A stretch of DNA of 7,124 nucleotides from an uncultured Erysipelotrichaceae bacterium. GTDB lineage: Bacteria; Bacillota_I; Bacilli_A; Erysipelotrichales; Erysipelotrichaceae. The DNA lies in assembly GCA_902795875.1 (NCBI GenBank), contig CADBND010000020.1, positions 1 through 7,124 of the forward strand. The letters are read 5' to 3'. Each line of letters starts with the position of its first letter. Within the stretch, counting starts at the first letter, position 1. Below the pieces are notes generated by a model. That model was not told the DNA's origin and did not search any database. It saw only the letters and a list, made by a program, of their open reading frames with translations. Shown here one piece after another: positions 1 to 5,810 of this stretch. The position numbers were made by a program, and so were the translations under genes.

Positions 1-939
1 CTCGCTGCGGCGATAGACGATGTAGACATGATCCGCCCCAAGGCGCAGTGCCGTGCGGGCGGCATCCATTGCCACGTTGCCGCCGCCCACCACGGCCACC
101 CTTCCTCCCTTCATGATGGGCGTATGAGGGTTCTCCTGATAGGCTTTCATCAGGTTGGACCGGGTCAGGAATTCATTGGCGGAATAGACGCCCTTGTATG
201 CCTCACCCGGAATGTTCATGAAACGCGGCAGACCCGCACCGGAACCGATAAAGACTGCCTCATAGCCGTCTTCAAACAGTTCATCGACCGTCAAAGTCTT
301 ACCGATAACGACATTGGTCTCAACATCGACACCCAGATCCTTCAATGTATCGACCTCCTTGGCAACGATACGCTTTGGCAATCTGAATTCCGGAATACCG
401 TAGACAAGTACACCGCCCGCCGTATGTAAAGCCTCAAAAACAGAAACTTTATAGCCCTTCTTTGCCAGATCACCTGCACAGGTGAGTCCCGAAGGACCGG
501 AACCGACGACCGCAACCTTATGGCCGTTACTTGCAGGAACTTCCGGTTTAGCGGAAACGTTCGCATTATGATAGTCGGCAACGAAACGCTCTAGACGGCC
601 GATACCGACCGGCTCAAAACGGATGCCTAATGTACATTTTGATTCACACTGGCTCTCCTGCGGACAGACTCTTCCGCATACCGCCGGCAAAGAAGAAGTC
701 ATGGAAATGATCTTATATGCTTCTTCGAAGTTTCCCTCCTTGACCTGCGCGATGAATTCGGGGATGTGGATATTGACCGGACAGCCCGAAACACAAGGCT
801 GGTTCTTGCAGTTCAGACAACGGTTCGCCTCATTGATCGCCGTTTCTTCGCTGTATCCCAGGGCGACTTCATCGAAATTGTGTGCCCTCACTTCCGGTGC
901 CTGTGAAGGCATCGGGTTTTTGTTTGGAACGATCGCCAT
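1..939 (-). CDS. nfnB: NfnB: large subunit of NADH-dependent reduced ferredoxin:NADP+ oxidoreductase (GltA/GltD-like), C-terminus cut by window edge
   Basis: This protein takes electrons through Fe-S clusters and FAD to reduce NADP+. Alone it resembles the glutamate synthase small subunit, but the adjacent nfnA argues for the bifurcating transhydrogenase NfnAB in the cytoplasm. Seen directly: the first 313 residues, MAIVPNKNPM onward. Eight cysteines fall in two groups, CLNCKNQPCVSGCP (C41, C44, C49, C53) and CGRVCPQESQCESKC (C88, C92, C98, C102), as expected for two [4Fe-4S] clusters. E95 in the second group is a candidate for the Glu ligand described in Nfn structures. The FAD loop GSGPSG is at 146-151 and the NADP loop GGGNVAMD at 285-292. 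The family is usually about 460 residues, so roughly 150 are missing beyond position 1. The ATG lies 2 nt after the nfnA stop, and AAGGAGG at 950-956 precedes it by 10 nt. GC content rises sharply over positions 1-120. A GltD partnered with a distant large glutamate synthase is the alternative. Confidence 0.93.
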   Translation of the reverse strand, partial: MAIVPNKNPMPSQAPEVRAHNFDEVALGYSEETAINEANRCLNCKNQPCVSGCPVNIHIPEFIAQVKEGNFEEAYKIISMTSSLPAVCGRVCPQESQCESKCTLGIRFEPVGIGRLERFVADYHNANVSAKPEVPASNGHKVAVVGSGPSGLTCAGDLAKKGYKVSVFEALHTAGGVLVYGIPEFRLPKRIVAKEVDTLKDLGVDVETNVVIGKTLTVDELFEDGYEAVFIGSGAGLPRFMNIPGEAYKGVYSANEFLTRSNLMKAYQENPHTPIMKGGRVAVVGGGNVAMDAARTALRLGADHVYIVYRRSE

Positions 940-941
940 AT

Positions 942-1796
942 CTACGCTTCCTCCTTCTTGAACAGATTGCAGGCCTTTTCGTAGGCATGTCTTTCAAAAT
1001 CCGTATACATACGGTTTCTGGACATCGCCTCATCAAAATCCACTTCATATCCGTTGAAATCCGGACCGTCAACACAGGCAAACTTCGTCACACGCTTGCC
1101 ATCCTCCACCAAGCTCAGACGACAACCGCCGCACATGCCTGTTCCATCGATCATGATCGGATTCATCGAAACAGTGACCGGTACACCGTAAGGCTTGGCA
1201 GCCAGAACGACGAACTTCATCATGATCAGCGGACCGATCGTGATGATCTCATCGAAAGTTTCTCCGCTTTCTAACATCTCCTTCAAAGGTACCGTTACAT
1301 TCCCATGTCTGCCATAGGAACCGTCATCCGTCATGACGAACAAACGGTCTGAACAAGCCTTGAATTCCTCTTCAAGGATGACGATATCCTTGTTACGGAA
1401 ACCGATGATCGAAGTGACATCGGCACCCAGTTTATGGAACTCCTGCGCTACCGGCATCGCGATCGCACAACCGACACCGCCACCGACGATGCAGACCTTC
1501 TTTTTGCCTTCGGTATTCGTCGCAACGCCCAAAGGACCGACGAAATCCTGAAGATATTCGCCTTCTTCTTTATGATTCAGTGTTTCCGTAGTTGCTCCGA
1601 CGATCTGGAAGATGATCTTGACCGTGCCCTTTTCCTTATCGGAACCGGCGATCGTCAAAGGGATGCGCTCTCCCTCTTCGTCTACCCGCAAAATAATGAA
1701 CTGACCAGGTCTGGCCTTTCTGGCTACCAGCGGAGCATAGATCTCCATCTGTGTGACCGTCGGGTTCAAAGCCTTTTTACTAATGATCTTATGCAT
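942..1796 (-). CDS. nfnA: NfnA: FAD/[2Fe-2S] subunit of the NfnAB bifurcating transhydrogenase (sulfide/dihydroorotate dehydrogenase-like)
   Basis: This is a ferredoxin-NADP reductase-type subunit of 284 residues, about the length known for NfnA. In characterised NfnAB it binds NADH at the bifurcating partner flavoprotein. The fold order is visible: an N-terminal flavin-binding barrel with RIPLTIA at 44-50, a nucleotide-binding loop VGGGVGCA at 104-111, and a C-terminal cluster site D217-x4-C222-x2-C225-x15-C241 within MIDGTGMCGGCR and FACVDGP. Asp at the first ligand position, where PyrK-type proteins have Cys, matches the unusual Asp/Cys3 [2Fe-2S] site reported for Nfn. This is the best argument against a PyrK or simple sulfide dehydrogenase call. 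AAGGAAGG at 1804-1811 lies 7 nt before the ATG. nfnB follows after 2 nt, so the two subunits are probably made in step. The upstream SDR gene is 49 nt away with a hairpin in between. Confidence 0.93.
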   Translation of the reverse strand: MHKIISKKALNPTVTQMEIYAPLVARKARPGQFIILRVDEEGERIPLTIAGSDKEKGTVKIIFQIVGATTETLNHKEEGEYLQDFVGPLGVATNTEGKKKVCIVGGGVGCAIAMPVAQEFHKLGADVTSIIGFRNKDIVILEEEFKACSDRLFVMTDDGSYGRHGNVTVPLKEMLESGETFDEIITIGPLIMMKFVVLAAKPYGVPVTVSMNPIMIDGTGMCGGCRLSLVEDGKRVTKFACVDGPDFNGYEVDFDEAMSRNRMYTDFERHAYEKACNLFKKEEA

Positions 1797-1803
1797 TACC
1801 GAA

Positions 1804-1811
1804 CCTTCCTT
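1804..1811 (-). promoter_or_regulatory. Ribosome binding site of nfnA
   Basis: AAGGAAGG on the minus strand stands 7 nt before the ATG at 1796. It supports that start and shows nfnA can begin translation independently of the upstream SDR gene. Confidence 0.7.
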
Positions 1812-1822
1812 AAATAAATGGA

Positions 1823-1840
1823 ATGGTCCCGCAGGACCAT
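1823..1840 (-). other. Intercistronic hairpin between the SDR gene and nfnA
   Basis: A perfect 7-bp inverted repeat, ATGGTCC/GGACCAT, encloses a 4-nt loop. It begins 5 nt after the SDR stop codon. The sequence that follows (TCCATTTATTT) is only mildly T-rich, so at most this is a weak terminator. An mRNA-stabilising or processing stem that sets different levels of SDR and NfnAB is equally possible. It ends 11 nt before the nfnA ribosome binding site. Confidence 0.5.
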
Positions 1841-1845
1841 CTTAA

Positions 1846-2631
1846 TTATACACAGGTATAACCGCCATCGACAGCGATCGCCTGGCCAGTCACATAGCTG
1901 GACTCTTCCGCACCCAGGAAGATCGCAACGGAATTTAATTCTCCCGGCTTGCCATAACGCTTCATCGGGACGGACTGATTCGCAAACTGCTGGAAATAAT
2001 CGGAATCCAGAGTCTGTGTCGTCAGCTCTGTATAGAAATAACCCGGACAGATCGTGTTGACTGTGATATTGGAAGTAGCCAGTTCCGCAGCAGCCCCTCT
2101 GGAGAAGTTGACAACGGCACCCTTGGTCGTATGATAAGCGATCGTCGGGATCGCCGTACTGCCGACCAGACCGTAAATGGAAGCGATGTTGATGACACGA
2201 CCATAGGTCTGCTTGCCCTCACCCATAGCCTCTTTCATCATGTTGACAAAAGCCTGTGTGACCGCAAAAACAGAAGTCAGATCGAGATTCAAAGTGAAAT
2301 CCCAGTCTTCTCTCTTATAATCGACTAACGGTGTACCGGTACCCTTTTCTCCACCGGCATCATTGACGATGACTTCACAATGACCGAAATGTTGCTTGAC
2401 TGCATCCACAGCTGCCTTGATCGAATCGGCACTGGTAACATCACAAGCTACCGGCAAGACATCGACCCCGTATTGTTCGGACCATTCTTTCGCACTTGCC
2501 TCAAGTCTTTCGACTCTTCTTGCCATCAGAACCAGATCGGCACCCTGTTTCGCAAAACCTTCTGCCATCTGCTTTCCCAGACCGGAAGAAGCACCTGTGA
2601 TCGCAACAACTTTTCCTGAATAATCAAACAT
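1846..2631 (-). CDS. Classical SDR-family NAD(P)-dependent oxidoreductase, substrate unknown
   Basis: This is a 261-residue cytoplasmic short-chain dehydrogenase/reductase, the usual length for the classical group. The cofactor loop TGASSGLG is at 12-19 and CDV at 63-65. An NDAG motif at 90-93 stands in place of the usual NNAG. The catalytic set is complete: N115 in LNLDL, S151 in IASIYG, Y166 and K170 in YHTTK. ICPGYFYTELT follows at 194-204, and the C-terminus has the standard YVTGQAIAVDGG. R38/R39 after the second strand suggest NADP(H) preference, which is an inference. The core resembles gluconate 5-dehydrogenase, hydroxysteroid dehydrogenases and 3-oxoacyl-ACP reductases, and the sequence alone does not pick the substrate. 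Its own strong promoter lies upstream, and nfnAB follows, so it probably heads a three-gene redox operon. AAGAGGT at 2639-2645 sets the start. Confidence 0.9.
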   Translation of the reverse strand: MFDYSGKVVAITGASSGLGKQMAEGFAKQGADLVLMARRVERLEASAKEWSEQYGVDVLPVACDVTSADSIKAAVDAVKQHFGHCEVIVNDAGGEKGTGTPLVDYKREDWDFTLNLDLTSVFAVTQAFVNMMKEAMGEGKQTYGRVINIASIYGLVGSTAIPTIAYHTTKGAVVNFSRGAAAELATSNITVNTICPGYFYTELTTQTLDSDYFQQFANQSVPMKRYGKPGELNSVAIFLGAEESSYVTGQAIAVDGGYTCV

Positions 2632-2655
2632 TAAAAATACCTCTTTTCTATTGAA

Positions 2656-2684
2656 AATATATCAGTTATTTACTGCTAACTCAA
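2656..2684 (-). promoter_or_regulatory. Sigma-A type promoter for the SDR-nfnA-nfnB operon
   Basis: The -35 box TTGAGT is at 2679-2684 and the -10 box TATATT at 2656-2661, separated by exactly 17 nt. A TG dinucleotide one base before the -10 makes it an extended -10. The -35 lies just past the epimerase stop codon. The predicted transcript start near 2649 leaves a leader of roughly 20 nt. A short inverted repeat, AGTTA/TAACT (2664-2668 and 2677-2681), falls within the spacer and could be part of an operator, but it is weak. Confidence 0.7.
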
Positions 2685-2691
2685 CTTTTTC

Positions 2692-3717
2692 TCACAGCAT
2701 TTCAACAAACTGTTCCGCCAGACTCTCGTATTTTTCGATCGTCTCGTCGCACCACTTATCGAAAGCCTCATCCTCCACCTTTTCTTCCGGATGGGCATCC
2801 ATGTATTCCACATACAGTTGTGCACCTTTTCGGATATCGATATCCAGTTCAGGATCTCCGGCGAGCTTCCTGATCTTTGACGTGTCGTAGATACATGAGA
2901 AATGTTTGTCCCCATGCAAGGAAGACTTCAGATCATACGTCTTCGATCCATCCAGAAGGTATTGGGAGATATAACAGGGTCTGTATTCGACACCCAGCGC
3001 ATCTGCCAGAGCCTCATAGATCATATCCCAGGTATAAGACCTCTTATCCATGACCTGATAGATCTCTGCGATCGTCTCCTTATTGCATACAAGCGGCAGG
3101 AAGAGCTTCTTGAAATCCTTCGCATGTGTACAAGCCCAGACGCCCTGTCCGTCACCGTGTACGATGACTTTCTTCCCCTTCAACATCCGCGAAGCGACGC
3201 CCCAATAGTTCTTGCCCTTTACGGAAAGCGGATAACGGGAATCGGAATAAGTCTGTGAAGGCCGCACGATCGTGACCGGGAAACCTTCTTTTTCATATTT
3301 GTCAAGAAAGAACTTCTCGCAAGCTTCCTTATCTCTGCCGTACTGATAATACCGGTTTCCATATGCCATACTCTCATCCACATTGCAGGACAGAGAATGA
3401 TCCAAGACACAGACCGTAGAGATAAAAATGAACTGTTCCGTCTTTCCCTTGAAGATATCGTATGCCTCGTAAGCATCCTTTTCATTCATGATGAGGAAAT
3501 CGATGACACTGTCAAAATGCAGGTCTTTGACCACTTCCTTCACATGACCGACATCATTGCGGATATCCGCAATGAGACGATGAACGCTTTCAGGAAGATC
3601 ATCCTTCCGTTTTCCCCGGTTCAGGATATAGAGTTCTACATCCTCATCTTCAGCCAATGCCTTCGTGATCGGAGTCGAGATCGTCCCCGTTCCGCCAATG
3701 ATCAATACTCTTTTCAT
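2692..3717 (-). CDS. Atypical extended-SDR protein (NAD-dependent epimerase/dehydratase-like), substrate unknown
   Basis: This is a 341-residue Rossmann-fold protein of the NAD-dependent epimerase/dehydratase superfamily. The N-terminus is MKRVLIIGGTGTIS: the cofactor loop GGTGTIS (8-14) has Ser where the third Gly of GxxGxxG normally lies, typical of atypical extended SDRs. NRGKR at about 33-37 after the second strand could contact an NADP phosphate. The active-site pair YGRDK (Y126, K130) is present, with STVCV at 100-104 in the Ser/Thr position and the conserved IVRPSQTY at 150-157. The C-terminal third is acidic and should form the substrate lid. Start choice: an in-frame ATG two codons upstream (3723) abuts AAAGGA directly, whereas the ATG at 3717 stands 6 nt from it, so the second is preferred. 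It follows the DUF362 gene, with a hairpin between them. No terminator is visible after it. Substrate and pathway are not evident; sugar-nucleotide or reductase activity are both possible. Confidence 0.87.
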   Translation of the reverse strand: MKRVLIIGGTGTISTPITKALAEDEDVELYILNRGKRKDDLPESVHRLIADIRNDVGHVKEVVKDLHFDSVIDFLIMNEKDAYEAYDIFKGKTEQFIFISTVCVLDHSLSCNVDESMAYGNRYYQYGRDKEACEKFFLDKYEKEGFPVTIVRPSQTYSDSRYPLSVKGKNYWGVASRMLKGKKVIVHGDGQGVWACTHAKDFKKLFLPLVCNKETIAEIYQVMDKRSYTWDMIYEALADALGVEYRPCYISQYLLDGSKTYDLKSSLHGDKHFSCIYDTSKIRKLAGDPELDIDIRKGAQLYVEYMDAHPEEKVEDEAFDKWCDETIEKYESLAEQFVEML

Positions 3718-3723
3718 ATTCAT

Positions 3724-3729
3724 TCCTTT
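3724..3729 (-). promoter_or_regulatory. Ribosome binding site that decides the epimerase-like start
   Basis: AAAGGA lies immediately against an ATG at 3723 and 6 nt before an ATG at 3717. Only the second has workable spacing, so the protein most likely begins MKRVLIIGG. The site sits 4 nt below a perfect 9-bp hairpin. Confidence 0.6.
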
Positions 3730-3733
3730 AGAA

Positions 3734-3756
3734 AGATCGGCTCAGCAAGCCGATCT
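3734..3756 (-). terminator. 9-bp hairpin between DUF362 and epimerase genes: weak terminator, attenuator or mRNA stem
   Basis: AGATCGGCT and AGCCGATCT form a perfect 9-bp stem around a 5-nt loop (TTGCTG/AGCC side on the minus strand). Only a short T-run (TTTCT) follows before the epimerase ribosome binding site, so read-through is expected if it acts as a terminator. Its place at the foot of a ribosome binding site also allows a role in protecting mRNA ends or tuning translation. Confidence 0.5.
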
Positions 3757-3799
3757 CATCAAATAAGCCCTCTCAATGCAATATGCGCAGATCAGATTC

Positions 3800-4807
3800 T
3801 TATAATTCGATGCGTTTGAACGGCTTGACATCCTTCACTGCCTCTTTCGGAGTGATGCGCACTTCGCCATTATCCAGATCGATCAGGATGTAGCGGTCAT
3901 TGCCCATGCCCAGTTCCTTCATATAAGTCAGCTGACGGAAACCGTGTCTTGACTGCATCCTCTCCCAGAGATCATGGTTCTGTTCTTCCGTCATCGCATG
4001 GACCAGATCGACACAAGCCGTATCAAGTGCACAGATATCCGTCGAAGCCAGGATACCGACATTCGGTGTGACGACCGGAGCCGCCGCAACGCCCTCGCAG
4101 TCGCAGGATACCGACATATTCCGCATGACATTGACATAAGTGACATGTTTGCCGAAATGATCGATCGTCGCCTTGGTGGACTCGGAGATCTTCTCCATCA
4201 GTTCTTCTTCTGCGACAGACCACTGTCCTTCACCCTCTCTGGAATGGATCATCTTCTTGCCGATCTTGCCATCGGCACAGCCGATACCGATATTCTTGTT
4301 GGAACCGCCGAAACCGCCCATCGCATGCCCCTTGAAATGCGTCAGGGTAAACATCGAATCGTATTCCAGCATGCTCTTACCTACGGTCATATGATCGAAC
4401 CACTTGCCGCCTTCTACCGGCAGATCTGCCGTTCCTTCCGCATCCGTGATATCGACCGGACAGAATGTCCAGCCATTGACCTTTAAAGTCTCACGGTGCT
4501 TCTCTGTCGTATCCCTGTCACCGACATAGTAGGTGTTGGTCTCGATGATCGACGCATCCTTCAATGTAGGACTTGTCTCCATGACCTCCTTCACCCAGGA
4601 AGCCGGTGTAAAGTTAGGGCCGTTCTTCTCTCCGGTATGCAGCTTGATCGCTACTTTTCCGCAGATGTGCTGATTCACCTTCTCATAAGCTTTACGGATA
4701 CCCGCGGGAGAGATCTCTCTTGTGAAATAGACGATGGATTCATTCCCCGTCCTCTCCTCATAAGGTACATAGATGTTGCCGTTTTTCCCTGCTTTGACTT
4801 CTGTCAT
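3800..4807 (-). CDS. DUF362 domain-containing protein, function unknown
   Basis: This is a 335-residue protein of the DUF362 family (Pfam PF04015), which is common in anaerobes and has no settled biochemical role. Recognisable blocks are KVAIKLHTGE (51-60), an IIETNTYY stretch near 87-94, HFKGHAMGGFGGSNKN at 157-172 followed by IGIGCADGK, CDCEG at 235-239, and a segment LASTDICALDTACVD near 253-267. Many relatives carry a ferredoxin-like 4Fe-4S domain. None is present here: the cysteines are scattered and lack a CxxCxxCxxxC array. There is no signal peptide or membrane helix, so it should be cytoplasmic. The open frame continues upstream to 4930, but that would overlap the zinc-ribbon gene; GAGGAGG at 4815-4821, 7 nt before ATG 4807, fixes the start. 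It lies 32 nt after the zinc-ribbon gene and before the epimerase-like gene. Metal, Fe-S or cofactor handling is a guess only. Confidence 0.85.
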   Translation of the reverse strand: MTEVKAGKNGNIYVPYEERTGNESIVYFTREISPAGIRKAYEKVNQHICGKVAIKLHTGEKNGPNFTPASWVKEVMETSPTLKDASIIETNTYYVGDRDTTEKHRETLKVNGWTFCPVDITDAEGTADLPVEGGKWFDHMTVGKSMLEYDSMFTLTHFKGHAMGGFGGSNKNIGIGCADGKIGKKMIHSREGEGQWSVAEEELMEKISESTKATIDHFGKHVTYVNVMRNMSVSCDCEGVAAAPVVTPNVGILASTDICALDTACVDLVHAMTEEQNHDLWERMQSRHGFRQLTYMKELGMGNDRYILIDLDNGEVRITPKEAVKDVKPFKRIEL

Positions 4808-4814
4808 TCTCTGT

Positions 4815-4821
4815 CCTCCTC
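4815..4821 (-). promoter_or_regulatory. Strong ribosome binding site that decides the DUF362 start
   Basis: GAGGAGG is 7 nt before ATG 4807. It rules out the longer in-frame reading that would begin inside the preceding zinc-ribbon gene and add 41 unrelated, low-quality residues. Confidence 0.8.
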
Positions 4822-4828
4822 GCTGACA

Positions 4829-4857
4829 CTTATATATAATTATGTTCGTTTGGTAAA
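4829..4857 (-). promoter_or_regulatory. Possible internal promoter for DUF362
   Basis: TTTACC at 4852-4857 and TATAAG at 4829-4834 are separated by 17 nt, with a very AT-rich spacer end (ATAATTATATA). The -35 lies in the last codons of the zinc-ribbon gene. Match quality is moderate, so simple co-transcription from the upstream promoter is a real alternative. Confidence 0.35.
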
Positions 4858-5253
4858 ATGGTCCCCGCATCTGGGACAGGTGATCTCGATCTCCCCCTTG
4901 CCAGTCGGGACCCGGACCTTCTGCCCGCATTTCTTACATGTATAGTAACGGTAATCCTTCCGGTCTACCCATTTGCGCTTCGCAAAACGGAATGAATTGA
5001 AGACCTGATTGCGAACGACCATGTATTTGCGGTTCTCGATCATCCGCTTATTGACCGATCTGGAAAGAAAACGAAAGAGACTGTAGCCGATACATAACAG
5101 CGCAAGCAGATGGATAAGACCGCTTTTCAGAAAAAGATTTGCGATCAGAAGGACCACAGAGACCACATAAAAGTCCTTTGCCATCTGATCCATACCATTC
5201 CTGCCCCGCATAAAACGGGCGATCTTACTAACGAAATTGTCTTTTCTGTTCAT
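4840..5253 (-). CDS. Small membrane protein with C-terminal zinc ribbon, function unknown
   Basis: This protein is 137 residues (138 if the preceding ATG is used). A basic N-terminus (about 1-20) leads to two closely spaced hydrophobic segments, roughly 28-42 (FYVVSVVLLIANLFL) and 46-63, joined by KSG: a helical hairpin in the membrane. A strongly basic stretch follows (SVNKRMIENRKYMVVRNQ and RFAKRKWVDRKDYRYY). It ends in a four-cysteine zinc ribbon, CKKC (C106, C109) and CPRC (C126, C129). By the positive-inside rule both ends and the zinc ribbon should be cytoplasmic. Similar small proteins occur in anaerobic Bacillota, usually unnamed. The basic linker and the ribbon would suit nucleic acid or protein binding near the membrane, but this is inference. 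Start choice: GGAG at 5260-5263 is 6 nt from ATG 5253 and only 3 nt from ATG 5256. The gene has its own promoter and follows the dfr terminator. Confidence 0.85.
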   Translation of the reverse strand: MNRKDNFVSKIARFMRGRNGMDQMAKDFYVVSVVLLIANLFLKSGLIHLLALLCIGYSLFRFLSRSVNKRMIENRKYMVVRNQVFNSFRFAKRKWVDRKDYRYYTCKKCGQKVRVPTGKGEIEITCPRCGDHFTKRT

Positions 5254-5259
5254 CATCTT

Positions 5260-5263
5260 CTCC
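5260..5263 (-). promoter_or_regulatory. Ribosome binding site of the zinc-ribbon gene
   Basis: GGAG stands 6 nt before ATG 5253 and 3 nt before ATG 5256, so the second of the two adjacent ATG codons is preferred. It sits close to the predicted transcript start, giving a very short leader. Confidence 0.5.
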
Positions 5264-5273
5264 AGACAACAAC

Positions 5274-5282
5274 ATTATATCA
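5274..5282 (-). promoter_or_regulatory. Extended -10 promoter for the zinc-ribbon gene
   Basis: TGATATAAT on the minus strand is a perfect TGn-TATAAT element (TATAAT at 5274-5279). No convincing -35 box is found 16-18 nt upstream, which extended -10 promoters can tolerate. It lies directly downstream of the dfr terminator, as expected for a new transcription unit. The predicted start near 5267 leaves a leader of only about 13 nt. Confidence 0.6.
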
Positions 5283-5300
5283 TTTCAGGTCTTCCCATAA

Positions 5301-5326
5301 ATAAAAAAGACCGCCCTAAGGCGATC
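5301..5326 (-). terminator. Intrinsic terminator of the HAD-thyA-dfr operon
   Basis: GATCGCC and GGCGGTC pair as a 7-bp stem (one G-U) with a TTAG loop, followed at once by TTTTTTATTT. The 5' arm includes two bases of the dfr stop codon TGA (5325-5327), so the hairpin starts within the gene's last codon. Confidence 0.85.
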
Positions 5327-5810
5327 ATCCTTCACATTCGGGACAGGGTCTTCTGGACAACTCACGATAGATGAAATCCGGATGATCCTCTTCCACGACC
5401 ACATCCCAGTCATCCATATCGAAATTGTCGAACCACGTATCGACCTCATACTCTTCCTTCACGAAAGAGACATATGCCTTTCGCGCATAAGGATAAGCCT
5501 GGCGGAAGATCGACGCACCGCCACAGATGATATACTCCTTTTCGTCGTATTCGTGTTCCTCTAAAAAAGCCTGCAAATCATGGATCACAGTCACATCCTC
5601 CGGATGATAATCCGGATCGATCGAAGCAACCGTGATATAACGGTCCACCAGTTTCCTGGGAAGACCGTCATAAGTCGTCTGACCCATGACGATATCCTTA
5701 TATAAAGTATTGCGCTTGAATATCTTCAACTCATCCTTGAGATGCCAGGGAAGGGCTCCCCTGATCCCAATCCCCTTATTGGGATCGAACGCTACCGAAA
5801 AACTGATCAT
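5325..5810 (-). CDS. folA: Dihydrofolate reductase
   Basis: DHFR reduces dihydrofolate to tetrahydrofolate with NADPH in the cytoplasm, regenerating the cofactor consumed by the thyA product next door. It is 161 residues, the normal bacterial size. The N-terminal 35 residues align with E. coli DHFR without gaps: A7, GIG at 13-15, P21-W22, acidic E27 (Asp in E. coli), and F31-KRNT. Then come MGQTTY at 42-47, R57 for the folate carboxylate, GGASIF at 97-102, and VDTWF with DDW near 133-135. Two oddities: position 44 is Gln where E. coli has Arg touching NADPH, and the chain runs seven residues past the usual RR end as PCPECEG. Its ATG shares one base with the thyA stop (TAATG), and AAAGG lies 10 nt upstream, which indicates translational coupling. 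A terminator follows directly. Confidence 0.95.
   Translation of the reverse strand: MISFSVAFDPNKGIGIRGALPWHLKDELKIFKRNTLYKDIVMGQTTYDGLPRKLVDRYITVASIDPDYHPEDVTVIHDLQAFLEEHEYDEKEYIICGGASIFRQAYPYARKAYVSFVKEEYEVDTWFDNFDMDDWDVVVEEDHPDFIYRELSRRPCPECEG

Noticed and set aside
28..429. 133-residue open frame on the plus strand at the window start
   Set aside because: It is the complement of nfnB, whose Fe-S and nucleotide motifs are unambiguous.
1..939. nfnB as GltD of a conventional glutamate synthase
   Set aside because: The gene directly follows an NfnA with the Asp/Cys3 cluster, the hallmark pairing of NfnAB. Kept as a minor alternative because the large synthase subunit could lie elsewhere.
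1797..1845. Separate promoter for nfnA
   Set aside because: No -10/-35 pair with proper spacing is visible in the 49-nt gap; the hairpin and the ribosome binding site fill it.
3757..3799. Promoter for the epimerase-like gene
   Set aside because: A TTGCAT at 3776-3781 could serve as -35, but no -10-like hexamer lies 16-18 nt downstream.
3974..4486. 170-residue open frame on the plus strand opposite the DUF362 gene
   Set aside because: Its content is rich in His, Arg and Asp as expected for the complement of a coding gene, with no known motif.
4808..4930. 41-residue N-terminal extension of the DUF362 protein
   Set aside because: It would overlap the zinc-ribbon gene in another frame and skip a strong ribosome binding site placed correctly for ATG 4807.
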